A DNA stretch of 6,230 nt, taken from Clostridium sp. AM34-11AC (GTDB lineage Bacteria > Bacillota > Clostridia > Lachnospirales > Lachnospiraceae). A program made the position numbers and the translations under genes. The stretch is taken from assembly GCF_003435375.1 (NCBI RefSeq), contig NZ_QWGL01000060.1:1-6230 (forward strand), in the 5' to 3' direction. Each line of letters opens with the position of its first letter. The first letter of the stretch is position 1. The notes beneath the pieces were generated by a model. It worked only from the letters and a program-made list of their open reading frames with translations, did not search any database and was not told the DNA's origin. Of the stretch, positions 5,478-6,230 are shown one piece after another.

Positions 5478-6230
5478 TTACACCGTCCTTGCTATCATTC
5501 TGAACTGTCGGGCTGCCTCTTTCTGCTGTTTTGCATAGTCCGTGGTATTCGCATAAATATACTGATTGACAACTACGCCGCCTGCTGCACTGCCGCCGCC
5601 TCTCGGCTTTGGCTTTTTGTCGTCGTTATCATACTTAAATTCATTGCCTACATTTACCTTTGCGTCTACGTCAAACTCCTGCGGTACGCTGTCCTCAATC
5701 ATTTTCTTAACGCCGCCGATTTCATTAGAAAAGCCAACGCCGATACCCTGCGCCAGATATACGCCGATTTCGTCACGCATCAGCTTAGACGGGCTGGCAA
5801 TTCCGAATAAATCTTTAAGGAAGTCGGTAACGTCTCCTACCCAGTCGCTTATTTTGTCTTTTATCCACCTCGTAGCGCCGCTTATGCCGTTCCAGATGCC
5901 TTCTACCATGTTTTTACCGAACCCTGCAAACGTACTGCCAATATCCTTAAATACGTCTGTTATTCCAGTAATTACATTTCTCATGCCCTCTACGGCTTTG
6001 TTCTTTACTTCTGTACCCCACGTAGCCACTTTGGAAATTGCACCAGAAATGCTGTTATAAATCTTTTGCGGTATTTCCTTAACAATCGTAACAATGCCCG
6101 TTACCATGGCATTCATTACCTCTTTGGCTTTCGTAAGCATATTGTTGCCCCACGTAGCCACTCTGGTAACTGCTCCTACTATACTGTTCCAGATTTTCTG
6201 CGGCAGTTCCTTAACAATCGTAATAACGCC
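5478..6230 (-). CDS. Tail tape measure protein, C-terminal part (cut by window edge)
   Basis: The tape measure protein spans the tail lumen, sets its length and helps DNA entry. Only the last 250 residues are here; the frame is open to base 6230, so the GTG at 6161 is an internal valine rather than a start. The fragment begins with two tandem 44-residue repeats (GVITIVKELPQKIWNS... and GIVTIVKEIPQKIYNS...), then a decayed third copy. The diagnostic end motif is FGIASPSKLMRDEIGVYLAQGIGVGF (about fragment residues 142-167), with the S-P-S-K/R core found at the end of many tape measure proteins. A Lys/Asp-rich and Gly-rich linker (200-217) leads to a final helix. It is the first gene visible in the operon and is followed after 3 bases by the distal tail protein gene. 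Confidence 0.9.
   Translation of the reverse strand, partial: GVITIVKELPQKIWNSIVGAVTRVATWGNNMLTKAKEVMNAMVTGIVTIVKEIPQKIYNSISGAISKVATWGTEVKNKAVEGMRNVITGITDVFKDIGSTFAGFGKNMVEGIWNGISGATRWIKDKISDWVGDVTDFLKDLFGIASPSKLMRDEIGVYLAQGIGVGFSNEIGGVKKMIEDSVPQEFDVDAKVNVGNEFKYDNDDKKPKPRGGGSAAGGVVVNQYIYANTTDYAKQQKEAARQFRMIARTV
5967..6230 (-). repeat. Tandem 132-base repeat inside the tape measure gene
   Basis: Two consecutive units (6230-6099 and 6098-5967) encode 44 residues each and align without gaps. They share exact blocks such as TTACGATTGTTAAGGAA and GTGGCTACGTGGG at the same offsets, so divergence is recent enough to see in DNA. A weaker third unit, recognisable as protein only (GITDVFKDIG...), follows. 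More copies probably lie upstream of the window. Gain or loss of such units would alter tail length. Confidence 0.8.

Noticed and set aside
5475..6060. Plus-strand open frames opposite the tape measure gene (5475-5810, 5566-6060)
   Set aside because: The Pro/Ser/Thr/Leu-rich translation is typical of an antisense frame, and the minus strand carries a clear tape measure C-terminus.
5478..6161. A separate 227-residue gene starting at the GTG at 6161
   Set aside because: The frame is open upstream to the window edge and the repeat unit begins before this GTG, so it is an internal codon of the tape measure gene.

Overview
This window carries the tail and host-recognition end of a siphovirus or prophage, with a diversity-generating retroelement (DGR) attached to it. 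Every credible gene is on the minus strand, so transcription runs from position 6230 towards position 1. Codon use, Shine-Dalgarno sequences of the AGGAG/AAAGG type, and the gene families (Gp37-like tail protein, Sipho_tail-type distal tail protein, clostridial-looking DGR variable protein) point to a phage of a Gram-positive gut Firmicute, probably a Clostridia/Lachnospiraceae host. That host call is an inference from style, not from a marker gene.

Layout in transcription order: C-terminal part of the tail tape measure protein (6230-5478, cut by the window edge); distal tail protein (5474-4587); Gp37-like tail or baseplate protein (4582-3428); a long coiled-coil baseplate or receptor-binding adaptor (3422-2286); a 145-residue protein of unknown family (2271-1834); the DGR variable protein, a C-type-lectin/FGE-fold tropism determinant (1841-699), whose last codons form the variable repeat; a DGR-type hairpin (697-677); the accessory protein Avd (658-302); and the first 85 codons of the DGR reverse transcriptase (295-38). 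Gaps between genes are 3 to 40 bases and two genes overlap by 8, so the region reads as one operon. I see no internal promoter and no convincing factor-independent terminator.

How it works together: the tail genes build the tube tip and baseplate, the adaptor probably displays the variable protein, and the DGR (Avd plus reverse transcriptase, copying a template repeat) would rewrite selected codons of the variable protein to change receptor specificity. Eleven codons in the last 37 end in C or T and have non-conserved first and second bases, as expected if the template carries AAC/AAT there.

The most unusual point is that the reverse transcriptase frame stops at position 38, just before the conserved LPFxDRVV-type segment and all catalytic motifs, and the last 40 bases do not continue the family in any frame. 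No template repeat is present in the window. Either an element is inserted in the reverse transcriptase gene, with the remainder and the template repeat beyond position 1, or the DGR is dead and the variable protein is frozen or diversified in trans. The window cannot decide between these.
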